Part shown: positions 43,871 to 54,639 of the stretch, in pieces
Numbering within the stretch: the stretch's first letter is position 1
How the letters are laid out: every line of letters starts with the position of its first letter
Source of the DNA: Glebionis coronaria
Taxonomy: Eukaryota > Streptophyta > Magnoliopsida > Asterales > Asteraceae
Direction: 5' to 3'
Length of the DNA: 64,000 bases
Assembly: GCA_025667525.1 (NCBI GenBank)
Contig: CM046878.1
Span: 575,402,868 to 575,466,867 of the forward strand
Made by a program: the position numbers and the translations under genes
The notes under the pieces: generated by a model
What the model was told of the DNA's origin: nothing
Database searches by the model: none
Seen by the model: the letters and a program-made list of their open reading frames with translations, nothing else

Positions 43871-46800
43871 ATGACGGGAGCCAAGTTTGACATCGAGAAA
43901 TTCGATGGAACTGGCGATTTCGGGTTATGGAGAATCAAGATGCGTGCTTTATTAATCCAGAACGGATGTGAAGCAGCTCTGGAGGTTTTCCCCGCGAATA
44001 TGGAAGCTGAAGAGAAATCTAAGCTTGACAAGAATGCTCACAGTGCCATGATTTTGTGTTTAGGTAACAAGGTCCTGAGAGAGGTTACCGGGGAGACGAC
44101 TGCAGCGGGGGTTTGGTCAAAGCTCGAGTCTTTATACATGACAAAGTCATTGGCCAACAAGTTGTACCTGAAGAAGAAGTTGTATACATTCTACATGCCG
44201 TCTGGACGAAAGATTTCCGAGCATATAGATGAGTTCAACAAAATCGTTCTTGATTTAGAAAATATTGAGGTAAAATTCGAAGATGAAGATCTTGCTTTAT
44301 TGTTACTCACGTCTTTACCAGCATCATACGAACACTTTGTGGATACCTTGCTTTATGGACGAGAAGATTTGACTTTGGAGGACGTGATGGCCACACTAAA
44401 TTCAAAGGAAATCAAAGAAAGGTTCAAGGCGAAGGGGGATGATGGTGAAGGGTTATATGTGAGGGGAAGAACTGATCGTAGGAATTCGCATCAGTCGAAG
44501 GGAAAGTCAAGATCGAAATCTCGAGGTGGAAGACTCAAATGCTTTATTTGCCAATCTGAGGAGCACTTGAGAAGAGACTGTCCGAAGAATAATCGCAAGA
44601 AGTCAAAAGGTTACGTCAAGAAAGATGATCAACCAAGCTCCAGTGGTTCGATTTACGATGATTCTGAGGTGATGATGGTGATGAGTGCAGAAAGACTGCA
44701 AGACTGGATCATGGATTCAGGAGGTTCATATCACATGTCACCCAGGTTAGATGTATTTTTTGATTTTCTGGAATGCGATGGGGGCAGCGTACTGTTGGGC
44801 GACAACAGGGAGTGCAAGATCAGGGGTATTGGCAAGGTAAAGGTACAACTGAAAGATGGGTCAAGTTTTGTGTTAAACAATGTCAGGTACATTCCTGAAT
44901 TGAAAAGAAACTTGATATCGCTGGGAACTCTTGAAAAAGAGGGATATACCGTAAAATTGCAGTCGGGCAAAATCAAGGTGATTAATGGTTCTAGGGTTAT
45001 TATATCTGGAACCAGAAGGGAGAACTGCGTGTACTCTTTGGATGGCCATGCATTGGCCGGTGAGCTTAATGCTAGTGTTGAAGAGAAAGACAGTCTTGTG
45101 CAGGTTTGGCATAAAAGACTAGGACATATCAGTGAGGCGGGACTACACGTGCTGGAAAAGCAGGGTTTGTTTGGCAAGAAGAGTCTAGGTAAGCTCGATT
45201 TTTGTGAGAATTGTGTTCTGGGAAAGTCACATCGAGTACGTTTCGGTGTAGGAAGGCACACTACTCAGGGAGTGATAGACTATGTTCATTCAGACTTATG
45301 GGGTCCGTCTCAGGTGGAATCATTGGGAGGTAAGAGGTATTTTTTATCTATAGTCGATGATTATTCCAGAAGGGTATGGGTTTATGTTCTCAGGTTCAAA
45401 CATGAAGCATTTGGGAAGTTCAAAGAGTGGAAGCAGTTAGTAGAAAATCAGACTGGGAGGACGGTTAAGAAGCTTAGGACGGATAATGGTCTTGAGTTCT
45501 GTAACCGGGAATTTAATCAGCTATGCACTGAGAGTGGGATTGCTAGACATTTGACGGTTGCCGGGACGCCGCAGCAGAATGGGTTAGCAGAACGGATGAA
45601 CAGAACTCTCATGGAAAAGGTACGCTGTTTATTATTACAGTCTGGATTGCCTAAGACCTTCTGGGCGGAAGCGACATGTACGGCCGCATATCTTATAAAT
45701 AGGTCACCATCGACAGCGATTGAGAAGAAGACACCTATGGAGATGTGGTCGGGACATCCTAGTGATTATGGGATGTTGAGGGTTTTCGGCTGTGTCGCAT
45801 ATTCACACGTTAAACAAGGTAAGCTCGAGCCGAGAGCGGTAAAATGCGTTCTTTTGGGGTATCCTGAAGGTGTGAAGGGGTACAGACTATATAGGCTTGA
45901 TAATGAATCGCCTAAAATAGTCACAAGCAGGAACGTGGTCTTCAATGAAAGTGTCATGTACAAAGACACGTTGAAGGATACTGGTGCAGGAAAAGATAAG
46001 TCTGTTGAGGAATTACAAGTTGAGGTGGAACTGCAGAGGTTAAATAATCATACGCCTGAGGAAGACCATCCAGGTCAGGAAGATCAAACAGGTCATGAAG
46101 ATCAGTCAGATCAGGAAGACCAGACAGATCAGGAAGATGGCAATGATGAAGATGCAGGGGTTCAAGAGATTGATCATCCACCGGATCTCACAGATTATCA
46201 ATTGGTTCGGGATAGAGAACCAAGGACAAGAACGAGACCGGCAAGGTTTCGGGATGAGAGTAATATGGTTGCTTACGCGTTCGCTGCAGCAGAGGAAGAA
46301 GATACTCATGAACCATTGACATACCATGAAGCAGTTGCTTGTGAAGATAGTTCTAAGTGGAAAGCTGCTATGAAAGAAGAGATGGATTCTTTGAAGAAGA
46401 ACAAGACCTGGGTGTTAGTAGATCATCCAGCTGGGCAAAAGCTGGTGAGCTGCAAATGGCTGTTCAAAATAAAGGAAGGGATTGAAGGTGTTCAAAAGCC
46501 TAGGTACAAGGCAAGGTTGGTGGCTCGTGGATTCACACAAAGGGCAGGTATTGATTACAATAAAGTATTTTCGCCGGTAGTTCGACACACATCTATTCGG
46601 GTTATACTTGCATTGACTGCATGTAAAGATTATGAGCTGGAGCAGCTTGATGTAAAGACGGCGTTTTTACATGGAAATCTTGAAGAGGTGATCTACATGA
46701 GGCAGCCACCGGGATTTGAACAAGGTAACAAGGTATGTTTGTTAAAGAAATCTCTTTATGGTTTGAAGCAGTCACCTAGGCAATGGTACAAGAGGTTCGA

Positions 46801-46921
46801 TGAGTATATGCTGAGCAACGGGTTTAAGCGTAGCAATTACGACAGCTGCGTATATTACAGAAGTTATGCACCAGGGGAGTATATCTATCTATCTTCAGGG
46901 ATCGGAGTCGCAAGATTCTGA
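43871..46921 (+). CDS. Copia gag-protease-integrase-partial reverse transcriptase
   Basis: 1016 codons. Gag begins MTGAKFDIEKFDGTGDFGLW, with a CCHC knuckle CFICQSEEHLRRDC (from C224). Protease active site DSG at D282. Then the GAG-pre-integrase segment VWHKRLGHISEAGL and integrase with D475 (HSDLWGP), D538 (RTDNGLEF) and E574. Reverse transcriptase begins near WVLVDHPAGQKL and proceeds through the KARLVARG and LDVKTAFLHG blocks to YIYL. There the normal continuation with the YVDD box is missing. The remaining sequence runs in another frame and meets TGA at 46919. Start is the first ATG after the leader. Lineage is judged Tork (Tnt1-like) from the gag start. Confidence 0.9.
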   Translation: MTGAKFDIEKFDGTGDFGLWRIKMRALLIQNGCEAALEVFPANMEAEEKSKLDKNAHSAMILCLGNKVLREVTGETTAAGVWSKLESLYMTKSLANKLYLKKKLYTFYMPSGRKISEHIDEFNKIVLDLENIEVKFEDEDLALLLLTSLPASYEHFVDTLLYGREDLTLEDVMATLNSKEIKERFKAKGDDGEGLYVRGRTDRRNSHQSKGKSRSKSRGGRLKCFICQSEEHLRRDCPKNNRKKSKGYVKKDDQPSSSGSIYDDSEVMMVMSAERLQDWIMDSGGSYHMSPRLDVFFDFLECDGGSVLLGDNRECKIRGIGKVKVQLKDGSSFVLNNVRYIPELKRNLISLGTLEKEGYTVKLQSGKIKVINGSRVIISGTRRENCVYSLDGHALAGELNASVEEKDSLVQVWHKRLGHISEAGLHVLEKQGLFGKKSLGKLDFCENCVLGKSHRVRFGVGRHTTQGVIDYVHSDLWGPSQVESLGGKRYFLSIVDDYSRRVWVYVLRFKHEAFGKFKEWKQLVENQTGRTVKKLRTDNGLEFCNREFNQLCTESGIARHLTVAGTPQQNGLAERMNRTLMEKVRCLLLQSGLPKTFWAEATCTAAYLINRSPSTAIEKKTPMEMWSGHPSDYGMLRVFGCVAYSHVKQGKLEPRAVKCVLLGYPEGVKGYRLYRLDNESPKIVTSRNVVFNESVMYKDTLKDTGAGKDKSVEELQVEVELQRLNNHTPEEDHPGQEDQTGHEDQSDQEDQTDQEDGNDEDAGVQEIDHPPDLTDYQLVRDREPRTRTRPARFRDESNMVAYAFAAAEEEDTHEPLTYHEAVACEDSSKWKAAMKEEMDSLKKNKTWVLVDHPAGQKLVSCKWLFKIKEGIEGVQKPRYKARLVARGFTQRAGIDYNKVFSPVVRHTSIRVILALTACKDYELEQLDVKTAFLHGNLEEVIYMRQPPGFEQGNKVCLLKKSLYGLKQSPRQWYKRFDEYMLSNGFKRSNYDSCVYYRSYAPGEYIYLSSGIGVARF

Positions 46922-46923
46922 GG

Positions 46924-47742
46924 GTGTCACAATCCGGGTACATTTCTAAAGTTTTAAAAAGGTTTAGAATGGACAATGGGAAGTCGGTTCAGACACCATT
47001 GGGTGGGCACTTCAAGCTGTCGTTGAAGGATTGCCCGGTTAGGGATTGTGATGTTGAAAGAATGAGTAGGGTGCCGTATGCAAATGCAGTTGGGAGCTTG
47101 ATGTACTTGATGGTATGCACGAGGCCAGACATAGCGTATGCAGTAAGTGTAGTTAGCAGATATTTGGCGAATCCGGGTAAACTCCATTGGAAAGCAGTGA
47201 AGTGGATTATGAAATATTTGCAGGGCACTGTAAACGTGGGTTTGGTGTATGGGACAAATCGTGGCAACCATGTGGACGTAACAGGTTTTGTTGATTCAGA
47301 CTACGCCAAGGATCCGGATAAGGGTAGGTCTCTCACTGGTTACGCATTTTTAGTACAGGGATGTGTTGTAAGCTGGAAGGCAACGCTACAACACGTGGTG
47401 GCTTTTTCAACTACAGAGGCAGAATATATGGCCCTTACGGAGTCTGTTAAGGAAGCTATTTGGCTAAGGGGACTCTTGGAAGAGTTGGGCGTGAAACTCA
47501 ACACTGTTGCAGTTAATTGTGATAATCAGGGCGCGATTCATTTATCGCGGAATCATGTTTTTCATGAGAGGACAAAGCACATCAATGTGCGTTATCACTT
47601 TATCAGAGAAGTCTTGGAAGCAAAGACGGTTGAAGTTCTGAAGGTGGGTACTGAACACAATGCTGCGGATGCCTTGACGAAGGTGGTACCTGGACGCAAG
47701 TTACAATACTGCCTGAAATTGCTGAGTGTTGGGATAGGCTAA
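46924..47742 (+). CDS. Copia reverse transcriptase tail and RNase H
   Basis: 272 codons in a new frame after the deletion. It carries SQSGYISKVLKRFRM (end of reverse transcriptase), the RNase H domain (DSDYAKDPDKGRSLTGYAF, STTEAEYMAL, DNQGAIHLSRN) and the usual C-terminal DALTKVVPGRKLQYC. Sequence just upstream (46880-46920) reads in this same frame, so the break is a deletion of the intervening active-site segment, not a simple stop mutation. By comparison with family members, some 60-70 codons are missing. Confidence 0.88.
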   Translation: MSQSGYISKVLKRFRMDNGKSVQTPLGGHFKLSLKDCPVRDCDVERMSRVPYANAVGSLMYLMVCTRPDIAYAVSVVSRYLANPGKLHWKAVKWIMKYLQGTVNVGLVYGTNRGNHVDVTGFVDSDYAKDPDKGRSLTGYAFLVQGCVVSWKATLQHVVAFSTTEAEYMALTESVKEAIWLRGLLEELGVKLNTVAVNCDNQGAIHLSRNHVFHERTKHINVRYHFIREVLEAKTVEVLKVGTEHNAADALTKVVPGRKLQYCLKLLSVGIG

Positions 47743-47751
47743 TATAAGCCT

Positions 47752-47760
47752 AAGGTGGAA
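47752..47760 (+). promoter_or_regulatory. Polypurine tract of Copia element
   Basis: aaggtggaa lies two bases before the 3' LTR. Confidence 0.65.
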
Positions 47761-47762
47761 TT

Positions 47763-48093
47763 TGTTATATCTAGTCTTATATTTTCGCCTAAGTCGTGTC
47801 TAGGGTAATCAAGAGTCGAGTAGCCTAGTTTCCTAATAGCTATGAATAAAGGTCGGTTGGCAATGTCTAAGCCCAACCCGACCCGTAGGACTTGTATAGT
47901 CGGTTCCCCCTCATCTCTATAAAAGGAGGTGAGGGGGAACGAACCAAACACGCATTCTTTCAATAAACTAATCGGAAACGATTAGGGATTACCTTGTGGC
48001 GTCGCTTTTCTTTTCTGTCGATTCTGTTGTATGTGTTCTTCGTGATCGATATTCCGCATCTAGTAATCAGGGTTGTGGGGAATAAACCCTACA
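47763..48093 (+). repeat. 3' LTR of Copia element
   Basis: 331 bp, two differences from the 5' LTR, followed by the duplication gagaa. Confidence 0.95.
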
Positions 48094-48176
48094 GAGAACA
48101 TTCAAATCCTTAGTTGAAAAAAACCATTATTTCTCTATGTTATAATATTCTTCGTAAACCTTCGTTGATGCTCTAA

Positions 48177-49550
48177 GACTAGGGGGAGTGGTGCCATACT
48201 CATTCACCGCCATCTTAGCGTCACCTCAGTTTTTTAACAACTCACCCAAACTCCCCACAGGAGGAAATGACACTCACCCAAACTCATTACACATCACTCC
48301 ACTTTTTTATTAAATATTTTTTTATTCATTACAATAAAAACCTTTATTCATACATTTTATTCAAACACGATACACGCGGGTAAATGAAAACGATACACGG
48401 GTAAATAAAAACATTACAAGGATATCAAAAATAACACATGGATAGATAAAAACGATACACATGGTATTTTATAGGAAGAAATTGGAATAAAAGTTAAATA
48501 AAAACTTAAATTAGTTAAATAAAACTTAAATTAAAACATTTATTCCATACTTAAAACATGAAAATACTGGAATTCGAATACAATAGGAAGGAAATACACT
48601 ACTAGATAGATAAAATAAATATACACAATCCGATTAGTCAGTTCCCGGGGATCCGAATCCGAAAACTGACCAGGTAACTCCCAGCGCATTGTTTCTTCTT
48701 CATCTTCTTCGGCCATAATTTGGGCCTCCAGCTCCCTTCGTTCACTTTCTTCTTCTTCCAGTGTTTGTCTTAATACTTTATGATCTTGGTAGAGTTGATA
48801 CACCTCATTATTAGTAAGTAAGAAATTTGAGTCGTTTGGAATTGGAAAGGGTAGATCGGGAGAATCATTTCAGCATCGGTATTGTTGTGACGAAGAACCG
48901 ATATGAGTTTTTTGAGTTCGGGATGAAGAACCGATATGAGTTTGGGATGAAGAACCCAAGTTATTCAGCCATTCAGTATTTTTATTAATTCGAACCTCTA
49001 ATTTTGCAGACTTTTTAAAAAAAGATCCGCAGATGTTGAAATCGGTATCAGATTGATTACTAAGATACGTGTCGATTATATGAAGCTTCTTTGGGAAAAG
49101 ATCACGACATTTCTCACATGGTGTGCGAAGTTTTGTATTGTCTTCGTACGCAGCATCGAAATCATCAGCTAACTTCGTAAGCTCATCGTAGACGTCGTTG
49201 TTTAATTATTTGTTTCTGAATCATAGCCTTAATCTCGTCATCGTTGTGTGGGAAAGAGCATGCCATTTTTTATTTCTGAAAGTGTGTGTGAAAATACAGA
49301 AAATTGTTTGTGAAAATACTAAAACTGGGTAGTGGTTTATATAAATAAATTAGGGTAATTTTTTTTTTGAATAATCAAACGGTAATAAAAAAACAAGTGC
49401 GTCCAAATGAAAATAACTCACGCTGGGTGAGTTTGGTATTGATTTTTGGTTGCTGGCAAATAAATCGCGCGCGACTAATGGTGGTGGGAATGAAACTCGC
49501 GCGCGAGTGAAAGACACTCGCGAGTGGCTTTTATGCTACTCCCTTCGGCC
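48177..49550. mobile_element. Possible PIF/Harbinger-type derivative (1.4 kb)
   Basis: Flanked by TAA (48174-48176 and 49551-49553). Ends gactagggggagtgg and, inverted, ggccgaagggagtag share a gggagt core but match only partly. The interior holds a degenerate minus-strand coding segment. Proposed from the 3-bp duplication, end similarity and composition; not certain. Confidence 0.4.
48540..49266 (-). pseudogene. Degenerate coding segment in Harbinger-like element
   Basis: From an ATG at 49266 the minus strand encodes MACSFPHNDDEIKAMIQKQ, then after a frame break segments such as CEKCRDLFPKKLHIIDTYLS and, further on, ESERRELEAQIMAEEDEEET, ending near 48626. It is acidic with a likely coiled coil. 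A phrase GSSSQTHIGSSS is encoded by a short DNA repeat (48889-48950). Family not recognised. Confidence 0.35.
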
Positions 49551-49553
49551 TAA

Positions 49554-51640
49554 TAATCAATGATAAATATAAAAAGTTAATAATAGAATGATATACAATC
49601 GCAAAAGAAACGAATGTAACTGTTGCAAAGAAAAAACATATATAAGAAACTAAGAACTAGTACACAGTCATATCTTGCTTATTTATAAATCAAGAATGAA
49701 CAGTTGGAATGAAACATGTGGGCCCACTTTAGATACTTTGATTACACAACCGCTGTGTTCTTTAGTTATTTTAGAAAGAAAAGAAAAGAAAGTAGAAAGA
49801 AGAGAAGTGAAAGTAAAAAGAAAAGAAAGGAAGTTAATAAGTTTTACTGTGTTCTCAAGTTAAAAAGGAATGAAGCGCAGCATATAAATCATAAGTATAC
49901 AAATTTACCAATTCGTCCTTATACTCACCTTATCTACAAGGCCACAACAGAGATATTTGTAATGGTTTACTTTTTTTCATGACTTGCTGAAACATCTATC
50001 TTTAATCAACTACAGTATCAAACAATATGTATAAATTATATTTCGTACATCAAACCATCAAACAATGGAGTATAATCTTTTGAAGTGACAAAAAAATGGT
50101 TGATCCAAATAAGGGTTCTAAGTAATTTGTTACTGGTGAGATTCGTGCACAACAAGACTATCATGTTCGGAGAAACGTTCAACATGCTAAAGACAGTGAA
50201 GAACATTTGAAAGAAAGCATGGGTAGTCTGGTCAATTTAAGTTTTTGCTGAGTTTAACAATCACTTTCCTTCCAGATCTGCCCAAATATGGGAGGAAAAT
50301 TATAACAGAAAAAAAGCTCAAATCCCCCCTTCATTTCCTTCCGGTTCATTTCTTTTCTCTCCAAAAGAAACTGGAGAACACAACAAAAAATTTACAATCC
50401 GTCACTTTCTTTTCCTTTCTTTTATAAAACAATCTTGAGAACACAGTGAACGTGTATCTTACTAAAAATCTTAGTAAAAGACTCATCCTCAATAATAACT
50501 TTCTTACTAAAAATCTTAGTAAAAGACTCATCCTCAATAATAACTTTGTCCATTTAAATAGGATAAAAAATCATAGTGGCAGATAAAGAATGGTAAACTT
50601 TCATATGTTGTACAAGTGAGTTGGTAATTGTAATTAAGCTAACAAAATAGTAGTGCACAAGGCCCTTGTTGGGCTACAAAAGCCTTCGACTAATTCCTCA
50701 CGCAGGAGGTTTTCAAAATGTCCAAACTTGGGTCCGAAAGTCTAGGTACAATATAGAAGGAAATCACTTGGCAAAATTGTCGAATACAAAAACATCTTCT
50801 GGAGCTACAAAATCACGTACAAAGTGAATATCAGTCTCGATAATGTTAGTACGTTGATGTTGCACATAATAAATCGTAGATAACTCAACATGCTCACACT
50901 ATCACATTTTTTGACTTAACAATAAACAATGGAACAAACAAATCAAATAAAAGTTTGTGAGGCCATGTTTTTGCAACTGCCTTAGCCGTTAGCCACCAAT
51001 CTCTATTAGCATCAAAACATGAACAAGAAACTCTTTCAAAATCATTCGATGGCACTTATTTACTATCTCCAAGCAACCAACAAGGAGTGAATAGATCCCG
51101 TAAAGTCACATAGCGAATAGATCCCATAAAGTCAAGCCGCGCGACTTGGTTTAAAGGATGCATCAAAGTGAAACCTCTAAGGAACATTACCACAAACAAA
51201 GTATTTGATAACACGTTTGGACAAACAAAGACATATATGAAACTTTCTCGGTATCGATTTAGTCGTAATAATTTTTCTTACGAGTAGGAATTCTTCTTCT
51301 TAAGTTTTGCCAAATTTACTATGGTAAGTAGGGTTGAGCATCGGTTGAAAACCGAACTGAATAGAAAACCGATTTTGAAAAAACATAAACCGAATTAAAT
51401 CGAGCAAAATCGAAAATAGAATTAAACCGATAAAAGCTGAACTGAACCAATAAAAACTGAACCGAACATATCGTTTGAGCTATTTTCTTTATTATAATCT
51501 CAAATCGAACCGAGTAAAATCGATAAAAATATATAAAACCGAAGACTGAACCAAATATTGTTGGATCAATTTATCGGTTCAATTCGCCTCGGTTTATAGA
51601 TTAGAATTTTATTTTAAGTCACGTTTTACACAAACTAACA
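49554..51640. other. Intergenic DNA with GA-rich tract and a 45-bp tandem duplication
   Basis: A GA-rich run lies at about 49766-49840. An imperfect repeat of accgaa/cggtt motifs lies at 51330-51600 but without recognisable ends. No gene is visible. Confidence 0.6.
50458..50547. repeat. 45-bp tandem duplication
   Basis: Two identical copies (50458-50502 and 50503-50547) of a unit that starts cttactaaaaatcttagtaa. Each contains the palindrome-like actaaaaatcttagt. Confidence 0.9.
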
Positions 51641-51664
51641 TTTAATATTCTTCCAAGGTTAAAA

Positions 51665-51975
51665 ACGAATTCACTTAACCCTAGCCAAACACTTGAACAC
51701 TTGTATAAAAAGCACATACCCATCTTATCTTGCACCACACATTCACTTAACCCTAGCCGTCACTCTTTTTAATCCTCCTTTCACATACTCCATATTTTCT
51801 CATTTTTTGCTACTGATATTATGAATCCCTTGAATTATCATTTGGATCTATTGTTTCTGACGATGGATGTAAGGTTCGAATGCTTAGAGATGGCAATGGT
51901 GGTTTGGTAAGATGTTTTTTAGGCCACGATTTCTCTGTTTAAATCATATCGCTACACAACATCTTCGTTCGTTGG
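51665..51975 (+). repeat. Dispersed repeat, copy 1 (promoter-like plus 5' segment)
   Basis: Shares with 58690-58965 a TATA-like stretch (cacttgtataaaaagcac) and with that copy and 58262-58380 the block tcgaatgcttagagatggca and ccacgatttctctgtttaaa. It looks like a duplicated gene start. Frames are broken and no product was identified. Confidence 0.5.
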
Positions 51976-52940
51976 TGAAAACAAAAAGAAGAACTAGTGT
52001 TAGTGAGTTTAACATACCTACAGTCAGCTGATTTGCACAAGATGTGAATCTTTTACAAAATAAGGAAACAAAGTTAGGGTACTTTATTTTCATAAACAGT
52101 TAGATCTTTTATTTTTTTATAAATGTAAGTGTTGTCAAAATCATATTTCATATTTCTTGTTTTGTAAATAAATTACTCTTATTTGTTTTGTTTTGTTGTT
52201 ATACTTTTGAATAATGTAATTATTGTTGGTAGGGCTTCCAAAACCCGAGCCATACAGAGAAAAAGGGGACTGGACCGAGACCGATACCGATTGTGTTCGG
52301 TCCTGGTGAGGTCGGTCCGGTTTTTCTATCCGGACTGAATATGTGCAGACATTTGTAATGCTAATCGTATCTTTTTTGGCTTTGCCAATAAAGAAACAGC
52401 AAGTATGTGGAAAGAGCAGTTGAATCCAACCCATGATTGTACAAAATAAAATCATGTTGTCAAGGCCAATACTACAAACAAAATGGTCAATTTCAAGCTA
52501 GTTAAGAAACTATGTAGCTTTAAGAAGCAAACCTAGTGTGTTCTTGAAAAAAGCACACGCGACACAACAAAAGTGAACACAACAATCATTACAAGGCTCG
52601 TAAACGTTCTCTAAAATCATAGAGCCGATGGCATGAAACCGTCACCAAGATGAGACACACGTGCTTCGTGTAAAACCAACTACGGCATATTCAATAAGTA
52701 GCAAAATACAGGTCCCTGGGATTATGTTCATCATTGAATCATATAGTTGGTCAATCAGAATGGGTTGGTTACACGGTCAGAAGGGTTTCAAATTTAATTA
52801 GAAAAGTAAAACTATCCGGGTCGGTTCAGGTCAAGCTTACCCACAAATAGTTGCCACCACTAAAGAGGTTCATATATGCATTTAACTTTGAGTAACATTC
52901 ACAGAAACTGAATTCGTAGTTGTCACCTCTTAAAAAATCA
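51976..52940. other. Intergenic DNA, no gene seen
   Basis: Only short internal similarity is evident: aaacgttctctaaa...gatggca at 52600 recurs at 53130, indicating a local duplication. Confidence 0.5.
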
Positions 52941-52944
52941 ATAG

Positions 52945-52992
52945 AAACTATACCTTTTGGCGAACTCCTGCACCAAGCTCACCATCAGTGAT
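52945..52992 (-). pseudogene. WD40-protein exon fragment (third copy)
   Basis: Minus-strand TDGELGAGVRQKV corresponds to TDAELGGGVRQR in the main pseudogene at 55480. The flanks are also similar, so this is part of a segmental duplication. Confidence 0.55.
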
Positions 52993-53876
52993 GTTTGTTT
53001 GTAAGTTATTTCAGATTTATGTCTTGTCAAAATCATAGTACGAGTATAGCTTTACATGTTCTTTTTAACGTTACATGTTTCACAACAGTGGTTACATGGG
53101 TCGGATTGCAATCCAAACTTGGCTCATAAACGTTCTCTAAACATGCATGCATAAAGCCAATGGCATCAAACCGTCATCAAGATACCGTAGTTGCATCCTT
53201 GAGCAACACATGCTACAGGTATAACCAACTATAAATCATAAGAAGCACTGGTTAGCTACTTACAACTTTGACCCTCGTCCAACACCTTTGCAATCTGACC
53301 AAAGGTGACACATGGAAGACAACATGTTATGAAACGTGCAAGATAATATCATCATTGTTCATAAATCTTACTACGGTTCAGTCACTTATATGTCCCACCA
53401 TTGTTGCTACAATCACAGAGCCCAGAAGACAATTAAACTACTGGCATGGTGTGAATTAGTAGTATAAAACATGTAGCATTGTCGTTACATGTCCCAGCAT
53501 TGTCGTAATGGGTCAGATCTCATTAGCTAGGTACTGTTTACAAAGCATGTAGCTTTCTAAGGATGTATTTATACAGATTTCTATACAAAGTGAACTATTC
53601 CATGTTGGCGGACTAGCAAATTAGTAGTATAAAACTATATGTTTTCGTCATTTGATGGTTGCTTTCGAGCTAATAGTCCAAGTGATTACACTATGTTCTT
53701 TAGCTAAGGGTGTATCAACAAACGTGCCAGGGAAAATAGAACAAAACAGATTTGTCTATAAACAAGGTAAACGTAGACTTCAGCCAATGAGCTTAGCTAA
53801 ACTGATACATTTGCTAGAAGTATATCAGCCCGTAATCAAAACACAAACAACAAACAGTAATTGGCATGCTTAGACT

Positions 53877-54422
53877 CATTGTTGTAAAAAACGGGCTAGG
53901 CGGCCGCCTAGGCGGTCATACTCCGCCTCGTTTAATGGCTAGGCGCTCAAGCTAGGCAGAAAATTCAAAAGGCGGTCAAACAACCGCCTAGGCGGTCAAA
54001 AAAGTCAAGAAAGTCAACAAAAAAGTCAATATTTTTTTACAAAAAATGAAACTTTTTTTTCTAATATATAGTGCCCATATTTATTTTAACATAACATCTT
54101 AAAATAAAATATAAACGAACGATTGTAAACATAAAGTAATAGGTTTTTCGTATGAAATTGGAAGTAATTGAATTATATGTTCACGTTTGAAGTATAAAGT
54201 ACTTAAATTGTTAAGTTTATTTGTCTATTTTGCAACTTCAAACTATTTGAACTTTGAATTATTTGAAATTAGAAGTATTTTGTTATGTCATACATATTAT
54301 TTATAATATTTAAATGCATAAAATTCCAATCCGCCTAGGCGGCGCCTAGGCACCGCCTAGACGAATTCCGCCTCGAAGGTGCTCGACCGCCTGGCTAGCG
54401 CCTAGCGATTTCTACAACCTTG
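53877..54422. mobile_element. hAT-superfamily MITE (546 bp) rich in GCCTAGGCGG
   Basis: Starts cattgttgtaaaaaacgggc and ends, inverted, caaggttgtagaaatcgc. Exact 8-bp duplication cttagact at 53869-53876 and 54423-54430. Both ends carry many copies of gcctaggcgg and variants; the middle is AT-rich and non-coding. Confidence 0.9.
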
Positions 54423-54639
54423 CTTAGACTAATCAAAAATTGAAAATAAACAGTAATTGGCATAAGAGAATGTAAAATAATACATGAAAGACCAACCACA
54501 CTTGGTGACAAATATATTACACAAAATCAAAAACAGTACCTAAGACAAGTACGTCATACATACGGGCGATCTCTTGATATAAGCAGAGCTCGGGATCCCA
54601 AGTAGTCAAATGAAGGTGAATAGTATTAGTTATCAGATC

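Larger units (their letters stand above)
43007..48093 (+). mobile_element. Tork-type Ty1/Copia retrotransposon, young but reverse-transcriptase-deleted (5.1 kb)
   Basis: Identical-length LTRs (331 bp, 43007-43337 and 47763-48093), exact TSD gagaa (43002-43006 and 48094-48098), primer site after the 5' LTR and purine tract before the 3' LTR. The polyprotein order gag, protease, integrase, reverse transcriptase, RNase H is that of Copia. By eye the LTRs differ at only two positions (43020 and 43333 against 47776 and 48089), so insertion is recent. The coding region has lost the segment with the YVDD active site and shifts frame there. Confidence 0.95.

Noticed and set aside
51333..51610. Possible MITE rich in accgaa/cggtt motifs
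   Set aside because: The composition resembles hAT-like MITEs but no terminal inverted repeat or target duplication could be identified.
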